Source of the DNA: Kriegella sp963975415
Lineage (GTDB): Bacteria; Bacteroidota; Bacteroidia; Flavobacteriales; Flavobacteriaceae
Direction of reading: 5' to 3'
Length of the DNA: 64,000 nt
NCBI RefSeq assembly: GCF_963975415.1
Contig: NZ_CAXBGN010000001.1
Span: 620,001-684,000, forward strand
Positions 27,843-36,948 of the stretch are shown piece by piece. Below the pieces are notes generated by a model. It searched no databases. It saw nothing but the letters and a program-made list of their open reading frames with translations, and was not told where the DNA came from. The position numbers and the translations under genes were made by a program. Within the stretch, counting starts at the first letter, position 1, and each line of letters starts with the position of its first letter.

Positions 27843-27855
27843 AACAATATGCCAA
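27841..27855 (-). promoter_or_regulatory. Possible sigma-54-type promoter of dnaK
   Basis: On the minus strand TGGCAT, five bases, TTGT approximates the -24/-12 consensus TGGCAC-N5-TTGC. The last base of the -12 element deviates. It abuts the inverted repeat at 27824-27842. Confidence 0.3.
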
Positions 27856-27866
27856 GCGGACAAAAC

Positions 27867-27879
27867 TGACATGATGTCA
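27867..27879. promoter_or_regulatory. Palindrome TGACATGATGTCA
   Basis: A perfect six-base inverted repeat with one central base, upstream of the putative dnaK promoter and flanked by GACAAAAC on one side. Confidence 0.4.
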
Positions 27880-28323
27880 TTTTTAAGCGTGAATCAACGG
27901 TAGTCAGATGACGTCTGTCACCAGCAAAAGCGATAACTCCTCCTCTTCCCATTCGTGTCATCTTCTATGCTATTAATAGGCTCACCCCCAATTTTCACTC
28001 TATAATCCCAACCAATTTTTTGCACTTGTAGTACATAATGAACAATGCCAAGCCTAAAAACAATAAGGTGTAGAACTAGAAAGTTCGTATAGCAACATCT
28101 AGTTATTTAAAATTTTGAAGAATTTGAAAATTTTATACAACCTATTGGTATTTTATCAGCCATCAGTTACAATTAGTTACTCCCCACCCCTACCAATAAC
28201 CACCACCTCCTCCCGCAATTCAACGAATAAAATTTCGGTGATAGTGTCAAATCTCGATTGTTTGCTTATTTTTAATTTTTAATGAGTTCCCCCCAGGATT
28301 AGGTTATAAGCAATTTTAGGCAA

Positions 28324-29523
28324 ATGAATGAGAAACCAACGCGCCAGGAATTGGAGGAACAAATTAATGCGCTTAAAAAGCAGAATAAACTTCTTCAGTC
28401 AAATTCCTTAAAGAACCAAGAAGAGCAAGACCAGAAATACAACCATTCTATATTAAATAATATGGGCGATTCTGTGTTTATAAAAGATGAGCAGAGCAGA
28501 CTACTCTTGGTGAATGATGCCTTTTGTGAACTATTTGGGCTTCCCCGGGAAGAAATCTTGGGAAAAACACTTGCAGAACATGTCCCAAAGGAAGAACGGG
28601 AAAGTTTTCTCAAAATTGATCGGCAGGTAATCGAAGATGGAATTGAGAACATAAACGAAGAAACGCTTACAGTTGGTGATCAATGCCATACGATCTCAAC
28701 ACGAAAATCTCGTTTTATCGACAGAAATGGGAATAAATTTCTTGTTGGTGCAATACGTGACATAACCGCACAAAAAAAAGCGGAACAAGATTTAAAAGAA
28801 AGCGAAGCGAAGTTCAGGGCACTCAATAGCACCAAAGACAAACTGTTTTCAATCATAGGTCACGACCTAAGAAATCCGTTCAATAATATATTGGTTTTGT
28901 CAGAACTATTAACCGACAGTATCAAAAAAACGGATGTTGCTACCTGTGAGCAATATACGGAGCTAATTAATTCTACTGCCAAAAACACGCTTCTTTTACT
29001 CGAAAATCTAATGGGTTGGGCACAAACCCAAACAGGACAAATTCATTATTATTCCGAAAAAATCAACTTATCCGATACCATAGCTGAAATAGTAAACCTT
29101 TCAAATTCGATCGCCGCAACCAAAGACATAACGTTGAATCAAATCGAATCTGAAACAATAGAGATCTATTCAGACGAAAAGTTGTTAAAAACCGTTTTGC
29201 GAAATCTTATCTCAAACGCCATAAAATTTACGCATCCTGGGGGGAATATTGATATAATAACAACCGCCCAAAAAAATCAAATTGAAATTTGTATCTCCGA
29301 CAACGGAGTTGGAATGGACAAAGAAACAGCTAAAAAATTATTCTCTACCGGCACAACGTCAACTACAACGAGAGGTACGGCTAATGAAAAAGGCTCAGGT
29401 TTCGGATTAATTCTTTGTAAAGAGTTTGCAGAAAAACTAGGCGGCACTATTTGGGTGGAAAGTGAAAGAGACAAAGGAAGTGATTTCAAATTTACCCTGC
29501 CCTTGAATGAGAGCCATGAATAA
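28324..29523 (+). CDS. Cytoplasmic PAS-domain histidine kinase
   Basis: A 399-residue protein without membrane segments. Residues 1-35 are a coiled coil; a PAS domain follows at about 40-155 (SILNNMGDSVFIKDEQSRLLLVN, GAIRDITAQKKAEQDL). The HisKA phosphoacceptor is in FSIIGHDLRNPFNN, and the ATPase has LRNLISNAIKFTHPGG (N box), ISDNGVGMD (G1) and GSGFGLILCKEFAEKLGG (G2). No response regulator is adjacent, so it is an orphan. The sensed signal is unknown. Confidence 0.93.
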   Translation: MNEKPTRQELEEQINALKKQNKLLQSNSLKNQEEQDQKYNHSILNNMGDSVFIKDEQSRLLLVNDAFCELFGLPREEILGKTLAEHVPKEERESFLKIDRQVIEDGIENINEETLTVGDQCHTISTRKSRFIDRNGNKFLVGAIRDITAQKKAEQDLKESEAKFRALNSTKDKLFSIIGHDLRNPFNNILVLSELLTDSIKKTDVATCEQYTELINSTAKNTLLLLENLMGWAQTQTGQIHYYSEKINLSDTIAEIVNLSNSIAATKDITLNQIESETIEIYSDEKLLKTVLRNLISNAIKFTHPGGNIDIITTAQKNQIEICISDNGVGMDKETAKKLFSTGTTSTTTRGTANEKGSGFGLILCKEFAEKLGGTIWVESERDKGSDFKFTLPLNESHE

Positions 29524-29766
29524 TTTTTAAGCAAACTTACAATTATAGCGACACCGTATTCAAATATTTCAACCGCTCCTTTCGTAAACTACTTTTGATT
29601 GATTTTTTTCAGAATAAAATGGGCGATTTAAAGTCGGGATGACGGCAATCGAATTCCGTCTACCTATTAAAAAGTATATGCTTAAGTGATTTTTCTATAT
29701 TTACATTAGCCAAGCGAATCATTGTTTTATGCCATCTTGACAACTTTCAGCGTATCTTTCTGCCAT

Positions 29767-30612
29767 ATGAAAACACATCTATATTTCTCAATCTTATTTC
29801 TTTCACTCTTATTTGTTAATGTCAATGGTCAATCGAGAACCAAAAATTTCCCAACGACAGTTACATATGTCGACCAGCTACCCGAAGCTGAAAATTTATG
29901 GATATTTCTTTTAACCGGACAATCAAATATGGCAGGCCGTGGTTTTGTAGAGCCACAAGACACAATAGCGAACAAACGAATTTTAACGATTGATAAAGCG
30001 GGGCAATGGATCTATGCCAAAGAACCACTACATTTCTATGAACCTAAAATGGCCGGTCTTGACTGCGGATTATCATTTGCCCGACACTTACTAAAAGACG
30101 TACCCAATAACGTCACCATCGCTATACTTCCTTGTGCCGTTGGTGGGAGTTCTATTGAACAGTGGCTGAACGATGATACGCACAGAGGGGTGCCCTTATT
30201 AACGAACTTTAAAAGCAAGGTCGCTATCGCGAAAAAAAAAGGCACGATCAAGGGCGTACTATGGCACCAGGGCGAAAGTGATGCCAACGTGGAACGCATT
30301 CCTGAGTATTTCGAAAATTTAGACAAACTAACCCAGCAATTTCGTCAAATTATTGGCATTGACACCTTACCCATAATTTTAGGGCAACTGGGCCTTTATG
30401 CCGAACCGAACAAAAAAAGACGGCAATGGAAGACTATAAATAAGATCATATACGACTATGCGGAAAAAAATGCGTACATCGGGGTTATTTCTTCTAAAGG
30501 TCTTAACGAAAAGGGCGATAAGGTACATTTTGACGGAGCATCACAACGAGAAATGGGGAAACGATTTGCCGACGAATTCCTAAAAACTACCAAACCGGCA
30601 AATACGAATTAA
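29767..30612 (+). CDS. Secreted SASA-family sialate O-acetylesterase-like esterase
   Basis: A signal peptide (KTHLYFSILFLSLLFVNVNGQ) precedes an SGNH-type esterase: LLTGQSNMAGRG carries the catalytic Ser, WHQGESDAN the oxyanion/GES block, and GDKVHFDGASQREMG the Asp-x-x-His pair. Such enzymes deacetylate sialic acids or plant xylan and pectin in Bacteroidota, so a polysaccharide role is plausible. I chose the ATG at 29767; the TTG at 29722 would add 15 residues before the signal peptide. It is not next to SusC/SusD genes. Confidence 0.85.
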   Translation: MKTHLYFSILFLSLLFVNVNGQSRTKNFPTTVTYVDQLPEAENLWIFLLTGQSNMAGRGFVEPQDTIANKRILTIDKAGQWIYAKEPLHFYEPKMAGLDCGLSFARHLLKDVPNNVTIAILPCAVGGSSIEQWLNDDTHRGVPLLTNFKSKVAIAKKKGTIKGVLWHQGESDANVERIPEYFENLDKLTQQFRQIIGIDTLPIILGQLGLYAEPNKKRRQWKTINKIIYDYAEKNAYIGVISSKGLNEKGDKVHFDGASQREMGKRFADEFLKTTKPANTN

Positions 30613-30729
30613 AAGTACTAATACCCTAATGTTTTCATAAAAATAATCGTTCTTAGGCTGTCATTCAGCCTAGTTACAAATGAAACTTGTATTTTTAATG
30701 AGGTGCAACCTCATATTGTAACTTTAAGA

Positions 30730-31992
30730 ATGAATAACGTACAAGATTTAAATATAAAAACTGAAATCTTGCCACTTTTCGATTATTCTCTTAATATGTT
30801 TGCAAAGGCGAAGATTCTTGATATCCTGCAAACTCCGCTTTCATCACGTAATCAAATCGTATTTAGACAGAACATTCTTAAAGGCTTCGCTGCCAATAAA
30901 GACATAGTCACTAATTATTCGTACACAGTCCTCTACCTTAACGAGGTCCACTTTTTTATAAACAACACCAAACTTGAAGATTTAACCGAGAAAAAAATTG
31001 CATACCGATTCTTTACGTCGAGAAGGGCAAAGGCAAGATACACAAGTAAATTCAATCAACTTATATTACTCTTTCACCGTTTAGAGACCTATTACTTCTC
31101 TAGAATCGATGTTAGTGTTTTTCCAGAGGCATACGGACAGAGCATTATTAGAATCATAGATTTCCTCTCGCAGTTCCAATTGGTCAAACACGAACATATT
31201 GTGCGGGAACACCAATTGAAAGATACTCATGTAATGAATCTAACAAAAATAATTGCCGACCTCGGGAGAAAAAAAAGAATTACAAGATTTTGGGAGGATT
31301 TGTTTCTTTTTGAAGCATATGTATCTATTCATAAAGGCTTACAGAAACATGCGTTTGTATTTCCCTCATTTACCGAAAAAGGCATTCGAATCAACCAACT
31401 GTTTCACCCATTGATCGATAATCCGGTTAAAAATGATTTTAGAACTTCGTGCAACGTAGTTGTTCTCAATGGGCCGAACATGTCAGGAAAATCGACTTTC
31501 CTTAAGGCCATCGGCCTTTGTATTTACTTCGGTCATTTAGGCTTGGGAATTCCGGCGGCGCGCGGAGAATTTCCATTTTTCACTGAATTCTCTATAGCAA
31601 TCAACAGAAGAGACGATATTCTGAATGGTTATAGTCACTTTATGACAGAGATTATAAACCTTAAAAAGGTGGTACAAAAAGCATTCGAAGAAAAAAATTG
31701 TTTTGCTGTTTTTGACGAATTGTTTAGTGGAACGAATGTCGAAGATGCCTTGGAAATCTGTAAAACAACCATTAACGGGCTACGCAAATTCAAAAATTCA
31801 TACTTTTTTATTTCAACACATATCCAAGAGCTTCAAAAGGTATCGTACGACGATATTGATACATTTTACATCGAATGTAAATTGGTTAATGATAGACCGA
31901 CCTTCACCTACAAATTAAAAAAGGGGTGGTCCGAAGTAAAAGTAGGTCGCGTACTTTTTGACAAAGAAGGGCTGAATATCTTGTTAAGATAG
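30730..31992 (+). CDS. MutS-core ATPase (MutS domain III/V protein without mismatch-recognition domain)
   Basis: About 420 residues. The N-terminal 230 form the helical lever/core (FDYSLNMFAKAKILDILQTPL, RQNILKGF), and the C-terminal half is the MutS ATPase: Walker A in LNGPNMSGKSTFLKAIG, ENGYSHFMTEI-like loop in NGYSHFMTEIINLKKV, Walker B FAVFDELFSGT and STHIQEL. Domains I and II and the C-terminal Smr domain of MutS2 are absent. I prefer the ATG at 30730; a GTG at 30703 adds nine residues and overlaps a short hairpin. Related short proteins occur in Bacteroidota, where function is unproven; a mismatch-repair role should not be assumed. Confidence 0.87.
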   Translation: MNNVQDLNIKTEILPLFDYSLNMFAKAKILDILQTPLSSRNQIVFRQNILKGFAANKDIVTNYSYTVLYLNEVHFFINNTKLEDLTEKKIAYRFFTSRRAKARYTSKFNQLILLFHRLETYYFSRIDVSVFPEAYGQSIIRIIDFLSQFQLVKHEHIVREHQLKDTHVMNLTKIIADLGRKKRITRFWEDLFLFEAYVSIHKGLQKHAFVFPSFTEKGIRINQLFHPLIDNPVKNDFRTSCNVVVLNGPNMSGKSTFLKAIGLCIYFGHLGLGIPAARGEFPFFTEFSIAINRRDDILNGYSHFMTEIINLKKVVQKAFEEKNCFAVFDELFSGTNVEDALEICKTTINGLRKFKNSYFFISTHIQELQKVSYDDIDTFYIECKLVNDRPTFTYKLKKGWSEVKVGRVLFDKEGLNILLR

Positions 31993-32186
31993 AACAAAAA
32001 AGTCCACAGCTACGAGTAATTTTAAGAAATAAAGGATTTTAAAATAATTTTTTACGACCTTGTTAGCTTCATTTTCTCCCCCAAGATCTATTGATAATGT
32101 CATTAAACCAATAACATCGAAACGTGACTGACACATTTCGACTATAAACGATGACTTGATCAACCTAATCCATACACCAATTGTCA

Positions 32187-33074
32187 ATGATTTGGAAAAA
32201 AAAGAAGCAAGGCAGAATTTTTATAAGCTATAGACGTTCCGATTCACAGGGCTATGCGGGCCGATTGTCTGATTCTCTTGAAGCCTATTTCGGAGAAAAG
32301 AGAGTTTTTAGGGATATTGAAGATATTAAGGGAGGCTCTAAATATGCCAAGGATATTGAAAACCAATTAAGCACAGCTGATGCCGTTATTATACTAATTG
32401 GTCCCGCTTGGTTATCTGTGGCCGGCGAGAACGGCAAAAGGCGGATTGATGATCCTGAGGATTGGGTCGTTAAAGAAATTGTTACTGCCATCGAAAACGG
32501 AATTCGGGTATTTCCAGTACTCATAGAAGGTACGGTACTTCCTCGAATCTCAGAACTACCTGAATATCTGCGCCCGATTTTAGACTATAATGCCATTACA
32601 ATTTCCGATCGTAACTGGGATGCCGATGTGCTAGGGCTAGGAAAAATTATTTCGTTCGAGATTCCCACCGCCAATGAGCGTATATTATTTCAGCTTCAGG
32701 TGCTAATCTATACGGCGCTAGGTGCTTCACTGATCTTTTCATCCGGTTGGCTGGCAACAAATGCGATAGCCGTTAAAAAGGAACTAATATCACTACCCTT
32801 TGCAGGAATACCTTTTTACGTTGTTATTAGTACACTTATCATATTATCACTCATAAGAGGTCTGGTCGCAAAAGAAAAAAAACGGTACATAAATTACGCT
32901 ATTATTACAGGTGTACTGGGTTCTGCCTTTTTCTTTTTCGGCACTTATTTTATAGATGAAGATTGCTGTACAGATGAAGATCTCTGCGAATCGATGTTTG
33001 TCTTTTTTGGTTCTATTTTAGTGACAACTGTGATGTATGCATTTTTAGGTTTGTCGGGTTTTAAACCCAAATAA
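32187..33074 (+). CDS. TIR-domain protein with C-terminal membrane helices
   Basis: Residues 9-160 form a bacterial TIR_2-type domain: RIFISYRRSDSQGYAGRL, VFRDIEDIKGG, ADAVIILIGPAWL and DDPEDWVVKEI. Glu97 in WVVKEI is at the position of the catalytic glutamate of NAD-cleaving TIRs. Residues about 175-295 have four membrane helices with a cysteine/acidic loop (DEDCCTDEDLCES). Known: TIR domains can cleave NAD or make signalling nucleotides and act in antiphage defence, but many of this family have no tested role. I chose the ATG at 32187; a TTG two codons upstream is possible. Followed by a likely small ORF and a metallo-beta-lactamase. Confidence 0.86.
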   Translation: MIWKKKKQGRIFISYRRSDSQGYAGRLSDSLEAYFGEKRVFRDIEDIKGGSKYAKDIENQLSTADAVIILIGPAWLSVAGENGKRRIDDPEDWVVKEIVTAIENGIRVFPVLIEGTVLPRISELPEYLRPILDYNAITISDRNWDADVLGLGKIISFEIPTANERILFQLQVLIYTALGASLIFSSGWLATNAIAVKKELISLPFAGIPFYVVISTLIILSLIRGLVAKEKKRYINYAIITGVLGSAFFFFGTYFIDEDCCTDEDLCESMFVFFGSILVTTVMYAFLGLSGFKPK

Positions 33075-33201
33075 TAAAATAGACTTCCTACCAATTAGCT
33101 TATTTTTTGTTCAATAATTTTGCTCATGGGCATATTTCAATCACAGAGAACCATTTCTTCATTTAAAACCAGTATTTTTAGATGTTAACTAAAGAAGAAA
33201 C

Positions 33202-33315
33202 ATGGCCTTTACCTTCAGCATATTCGTAATTATAGCGGGCGTCATTCTAAGTGTATTGGAATATATGAATGGTAAAGTAAGCCAAAAAATAACCGTCCTT
33301 GAAAAAGCTTTTTAG
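33202..33315 (+). CDS. Possible 37-residue single-helix membrane peptide
   Basis: ATG at 33202 gives a 37-codon frame: a hydrophobic helix (AFTFSIFVIIAGVILSVLEY) and a short basic tail. Its stop overlaps the TTG start of the lactamase gene by 17 bases, consistent with translational coupling. It has no recognisable family, and chance is possible in AT-rich DNA. Confidence 0.35.
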   Translation: MAFTFSIFVIIAGVILSVLEYMNGKVSQKITVLEKAF

Positions 33316-34027
33316 CCTGATTATTCCCATACTTTTCTTTGCATGCAAAAATAAAAGTCCCGAAAACTACATTTCAAAGAACTTGGAGATTCAAAAAATC
33401 TCCGATAAGGTTTACCAGCACATTTCCTTTTTAGATACCGAGAGTTTTGGCAGGGTGGCCTGTAATGGCATGATTGTCGCCGACGGTAGTGAAGCCATAC
33501 TCTTTGACACACCCACTAACCTAGCAACTTCAACCGAATTGATAAATTGGGTCGAAAACAGTTTGAACTGTAAAATAACCGCGGTATTACCGACACATTT
33601 TCACTCCGATTGTCTAGGTGGAATAGCTAGTTTCCATGACCGAAATATTCCGTCATATGCGCATAACCGAACGATTGAATATGCACGGGCCAATGGGGAA
33701 ACCGTACCAAAAAACGGATTCGACACCCAGCTTGAACTCATGGTCGGTGGAAGCAAAGTATTTGCCGAGTATTTTGGAGAAGGACACACCAGAGATAACA
33801 TCATAGGCTATTTTCCTCAGGAAAAAGTTATTTTCGGTGGATGTCTTATCAAATCACTTCATGCCCGAAAAGGATATTTGGGAGACGCCAATGTTAAAGC
33901 CTGGTCATCGACCGTACGAAAGTTAAAAATAAAATATGGTGAAGCACGTATTATAGTTCCAGGGCATGGGAATGTTGGCGGAAACGACTTACTTGATTAC
34001 ACCATTACCCTGTTTGAAAACAACTAG
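33299..34027 (+). CDS. Subclass B1-like metallo-beta-lactamase, lipoprotein
   Basis: A 242-residue protein whose N-terminus (MKKLFSLIIPILFFACKN) is a lipoprotein signal with Cys in the lipobox. The B1 ligand set is complete by eye: HFHSD for His116/His118/Asp120, GEGHTRDN for His196, FGGCLIK for Cys221 and the substrate-binding Lys224, and PGHG for His263. The segment KGYLGDAN matches GNLGDA of B1 enzymes except that Asn233 is Tyr. The start codon is TTG. Such chromosomal enzymes are typical of Flavobacteriia. Activity on beta-lactams is expected from family and not shown; the B1 fold alone leaves room for another hydrolase. Confidence 0.88.
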   Translation: MKKLFSLIIPILFFACKNKSPENYISKNLEIQKISDKVYQHISFLDTESFGRVACNGMIVADGSEAILFDTPTNLATSTELINWVENSLNCKITAVLPTHFHSDCLGGIASFHDRNIPSYAHNRTIEYARANGETVPKNGFDTQLELMVGGSKVFAEYFGEGHTRDNIIGYFPQEKVIFGGCLIKSLHARKGYLGDANVKAWSSTVRKLKIKYGEARIIVPGHGNVGGNDLLDYTITLFENN

Positions 34028-34120
34028 CAATCGACACCCTTTTTCAGCGCTTGGTTTTAATGAAAAATAAAATAGTACTTTAGGATCTATTATTACTTAC
34101 TACTATATAATTGGAAAGTC

Positions 34121-34960
34121 ATGAATCTAACAAGAAAGAATTTTATCAAAACTATGGGCCTAGGCGCTATAGCGGCCGGTACTTCTTCATTTGCTGCAAT
34201 CGGCAAAACCACAAATAAGGCAATCGAAGATCATGAACTGACGATTGGGCTAGCCTCATACACCTTACGCAAATACAGTCTTGACGAGGTTATTGAAATT
34301 GTACAGCGGTTGAATATCAAAGATGTTGCCTTTAAAAGTTTCCATTTGCCCTACGAATCGACAGATGAAGAACTACGTAAAATAAGTGCCAAAGTAAAGG
34401 CGAGAGGACTCAATCTTTATGGCGGCGGGGTAATGTACATGAAGACACCGGAAGATGTAGAAACCTATTTTAACTATGCTAAAACTGCAGGACTTAAAAT
34501 GATTATCGGGGCACCCAAACACGACCTGTTGCCTCAAATAGAGAAGAAAGTTAAAGAAACCGACATTCTTCTGGCCATACATAACCACGGCCCCGAAGAT
34601 GAAATATTTCCATCTCCAAAAAGCATTTATGATAAAATTATACATCTCGACAAACGCATTGGACTTTGCATCGATACCGGACATACCTTTCGGCTTAACC
34701 TTGATGTCGCCTCTGAAATAAAAAAATACAAAGACCGCCTTTATGACGTACACATCAAAGATATCGATGAGCAGATACCCGAAGGCAAGAGCGTAGAAAT
34801 CGGTCGAGGAAAAATGGACATACCGAGTATTTTAAAAGCACTGAAAGAAATCAGGTACGACGGAGTCTTAGGTGTAGAATACGAAAAAGATGGTGACCAT
34901 GCCGTTTACGGATTAACAGAGTCTGTTGGTTATCTTCGCGGCATACTAAAATTGTTATAA
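34121..34960 (+). CDS. Tat-exported sugar phosphate isomerase/epimerase (xylose isomerase-like TIM barrel)
   Basis: The N-terminus TRKNFIKTMGLGAIAAGTSSF looks like a Tat signal with RK. The TIM barrel follows, with the metal-binding pattern NHGPEDE, CIDTGHT, DVHIKD and GVEYEKDG. Family members isomerise or epimerise sugars or related polyols; the substrate is unknown. No sugar-utilisation genes are adjacent. Confidence 0.87.
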   Translation: MNLTRKNFIKTMGLGAIAAGTSSFAAIGKTTNKAIEDHELTIGLASYTLRKYSLDEVIEIVQRLNIKDVAFKSFHLPYESTDEELRKISAKVKARGLNLYGGGVMYMKTPEDVETYFNYAKTAGLKMIIGAPKHDLLPQIEKKVKETDILLAIHNHGPEDEIFPSPKSIYDKIIHLDKRIGLCIDTGHTFRLNLDVASEIKKYKDRLYDVHIKDIDEQIPEGKSVEIGRGKMDIPSILKALKEIRYDGVLGVEYEKDGDHAVYGLTESVGYLRGILKLL

Positions 34961-35118
34961 TGCAAAAATCTTTCGCTACTAAGATAACAGCATGTGTATT
35001 TAATTACGTGATAGGCCAATGGAAACAGAAATCTTGGCCCTACAAATCTTAAAGGCTAATTTAACGCAAAGGGATTAGGTTCCCATGGGTCGGGCAGTGA
35101 TTACTAAAACTATCCTAA

Positions 35119-35131
35119 AGCGTAGTACGCT
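35119..35131. repeat. Short inverted repeat AGCGT-N3-ACGCT
   Basis: A five-base-arm inverted repeat about 40 bases upstream of the OstA gene and just before its -7 element, position compatible with an operator or a chance repeat. Confidence 0.25.
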
Positions 35132-35169
35132 CCCTTAAAAAATCCTATTTTTGGGCAAAATTTGAACAC

Positions 35170-36897
35170 TTGTTTAAACACACCTTATACATCTTTTTCT
35201 TTTTTGTCACTTGGACGACTGTGGCACAAGAAGAACCTACACAGGCCAAGCAGATCAACATTGTTCATGGTGCCAACTTCACAAAAGATGAAGAGCGGTT
35301 TCCGGGCGCCTCTATTTTCAGTGAAGACGGTAGGCAAGTGCAGTTCGAACATGAAGGTGCAGATTTGTGGTGTGATATTGCCATTCATTACCTCAAAGAA
35401 AACAGACTTCGGGCCATAGGCAACATTCGTTTGCAACAGGGCGATTCGGTAGTACTTACAAGTGGAAAAATTGACTATGACGGTAAAACAAAATTGGCCA
35501 AGGCATGGGAAGATGTATTGCTAAAAAACAGTCAAATGACCCTGCGCACCGATACCCTCTATTTTGATCGGGAAAAACAAGAATCATACTATCAAGATTT
35601 CGGAACGGTCATCGATTCATCAAACACTTTGACCAGTCAGATCGGACGGTATTTTATGGAATTAAAAAAATACCAGTTTTTAGATAGCGTACACATTCAA
35701 AACCCAAAATACACCTTAGATTCCGAACAACTTGATTATTACACAGGCAGCGACAATGCATATATGTACGGGGCTTCGACCATAACCGGGGATACCTATA
35801 AAATATATTGCGAACGCGGATTTTACGATACAAAGATTGAAAGTGGTTACGGCATAAAAAACACCCGCATCGATTATAACAATAGAATTATAGAAGGCGA
35901 CAGCGTTTATTTCGACAAGGCCAGTGAATTTGCCTCGGCCACCAATAACATTATCGTTACAGATACCGTAAACAATGGCATCATACGGGCTCATTACGCC
36001 GAGGTCTATAAAGCTAAAGACTCTGTTTTTGCCACCAAACGCGCGGTTTCCATTTCGCTTGTTGAGCAAGACTCGCTTTATATGCACGGTGACACCCTAA
36101 TGGTCACAGGAAAGCCCGAAAATCGTATTATTAGAGCTTTTCGGAATGCTAAATTTTTTAAAACAAATATGAGTGGAAAATGTGATTCCATTCATTCCGC
36201 TCAAAAAACAGGAGTTACTCAATTGATAAAAGAACCCATATTATGGAATGGGGTCAATCAAATGACAGGAGATAGTATTCATTTAATATCAAACTTAAAG
36301 ACCGAAAAGCTAGATTCTTTAAAAGTCTTGAACAACGCCTTTATTGTATCTTTAGACAGTATCAGCAATAAAGGTTATAATCAAGCGAAGGGCAAAGACC
36401 TCTTCGGACAGTTTGAGGACAATGAACTTCGCATTATTGACTTGGTCAAAAACACCGAAGTTATTTATTATATGTACGATGATGACGATGCACTTATTGG
36501 TATAAACAAGACCATCTGTAGTGCCATACGAATTACCATGGCCAATAACGATGTTGAAGACCTTACTTTTTTTACAAATCCTGATGGAGACATCTTTCCA
36601 GAAAAAGACCTTCCAAAAGAGAGCCGAAAACTAAAAGGGTTTATATGGCGTGGTGACGAACGCCTTCTTACAAAAGATGATATTTTTGATGAAGATGACA
36701 ATAATATTGAATTGGTGACTATTCAAGGCATCAACAATCCTATTGATATTGATGCCGAGGAAGAAGATCGAGGCAAAAATGCGGGTGACCCTATAAACAA
36801 AATTCCATTGCCGACAGATGGTAAACCAAATTCCAACGATGAAGCATCGAAGCCCAAGAAACGTCCGAAAGTTGAGAAGGTAAAGGCGAATCAGTAA
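35170..36897 (+). CDS. OstA-like (LptA/LptD N-terminal) lipopolysaccharide transport protein
   Basis: A 575-residue secreted protein: signal peptide ending at VAQEE, then tandem OstA beta-jellyroll repeats such as NIRLQQGDSVVLTSGKIDYDG, RIIEGDSVYFDK and ATTNNIIVTD, and an acidic, proline-rich and lysine-rich C-terminal tail. Proteins of this length and layout bridge or scaffold LPS transport in Bacteroidota and are larger than LptA. The start is a TTG at 35170, with a TATTTTTG promoter element about 20 bases upstream. It leads a plus-strand series ending in DUF349. Confidence 0.85.
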   Translation: MFKHTLYIFFFFVTWTTVAQEEPTQAKQINIVHGANFTKDEERFPGASIFSEDGRQVQFEHEGADLWCDIAIHYLKENRLRAIGNIRLQQGDSVVLTSGKIDYDGKTKLAKAWEDVLLKNSQMTLRTDTLYFDREKQESYYQDFGTVIDSSNTLTSQIGRYFMELKKYQFLDSVHIQNPKYTLDSEQLDYYTGSDNAYMYGASTITGDTYKIYCERGFYDTKIESGYGIKNTRIDYNNRIIEGDSVYFDKASEFASATNNIIVTDTVNNGIIRAHYAEVYKAKDSVFATKRAVSISLVEQDSLYMHGDTLMVTGKPENRIIRAFRNAKFFKTNMSGKCDSIHSAQKTGVTQLIKEPILWNGVNQMTGDSIHLISNLKTEKLDSLKVLNNAFIVSLDSISNKGYNQAKGKDLFGQFEDNELRIIDLVKNTEVIYYMYDDDDALIGINKTICSAIRITMANNDVEDLTFFTNPDGDIFPEKDLPKESRKLKGFIWRGDERLLTKDDIFDEDDNNIELVTIQGINNPIDIDAEEEDRGKNAGDPINKIPLPTDGKPNSNDEASKPKKRPKVEKVKANQ

Positions 36898-36948
36898 ATA
36901 TTTGACAGGTTTTAAATCTGACGATTCTATCCAAATCAATCGGCAATA

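Larger units (their letters stand above)
27784..28323. other. 540-base intergenic region between dnaK and the PAS kinase
   Basis: The 110 bases nearest dnaK hold two perfect inverted repeats and a sigma-54-like element. The rest (about 27900-28323) is AT-rich with C-rich patches near 28180-28220. I find no coding frame, tRNA or clear promoter for the plus-strand kinase. Confidence 0.6.

Noticed and set aside
27784..28323. CIRCE (HrcA) element upstream of dnaK
   Set aside because: No TTAGCACTC-N9-GAGTGCTAA pattern; the repeats seen have a different sequence.
30654..30672. Hairpin TAGGCTG-N5-CAGCCTA as a terminator after the esterase
   Set aside because: It is not followed by a T run; it may be structural but a terminator cannot be claimed.
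30699..30713. Inverted repeat TGAGGT-N3-ACCTCA at the GTG start of the MutS-core gene
   Set aside because: It is short and overlaps coding DNA; chance is likely, and it instead favours the later ATG.
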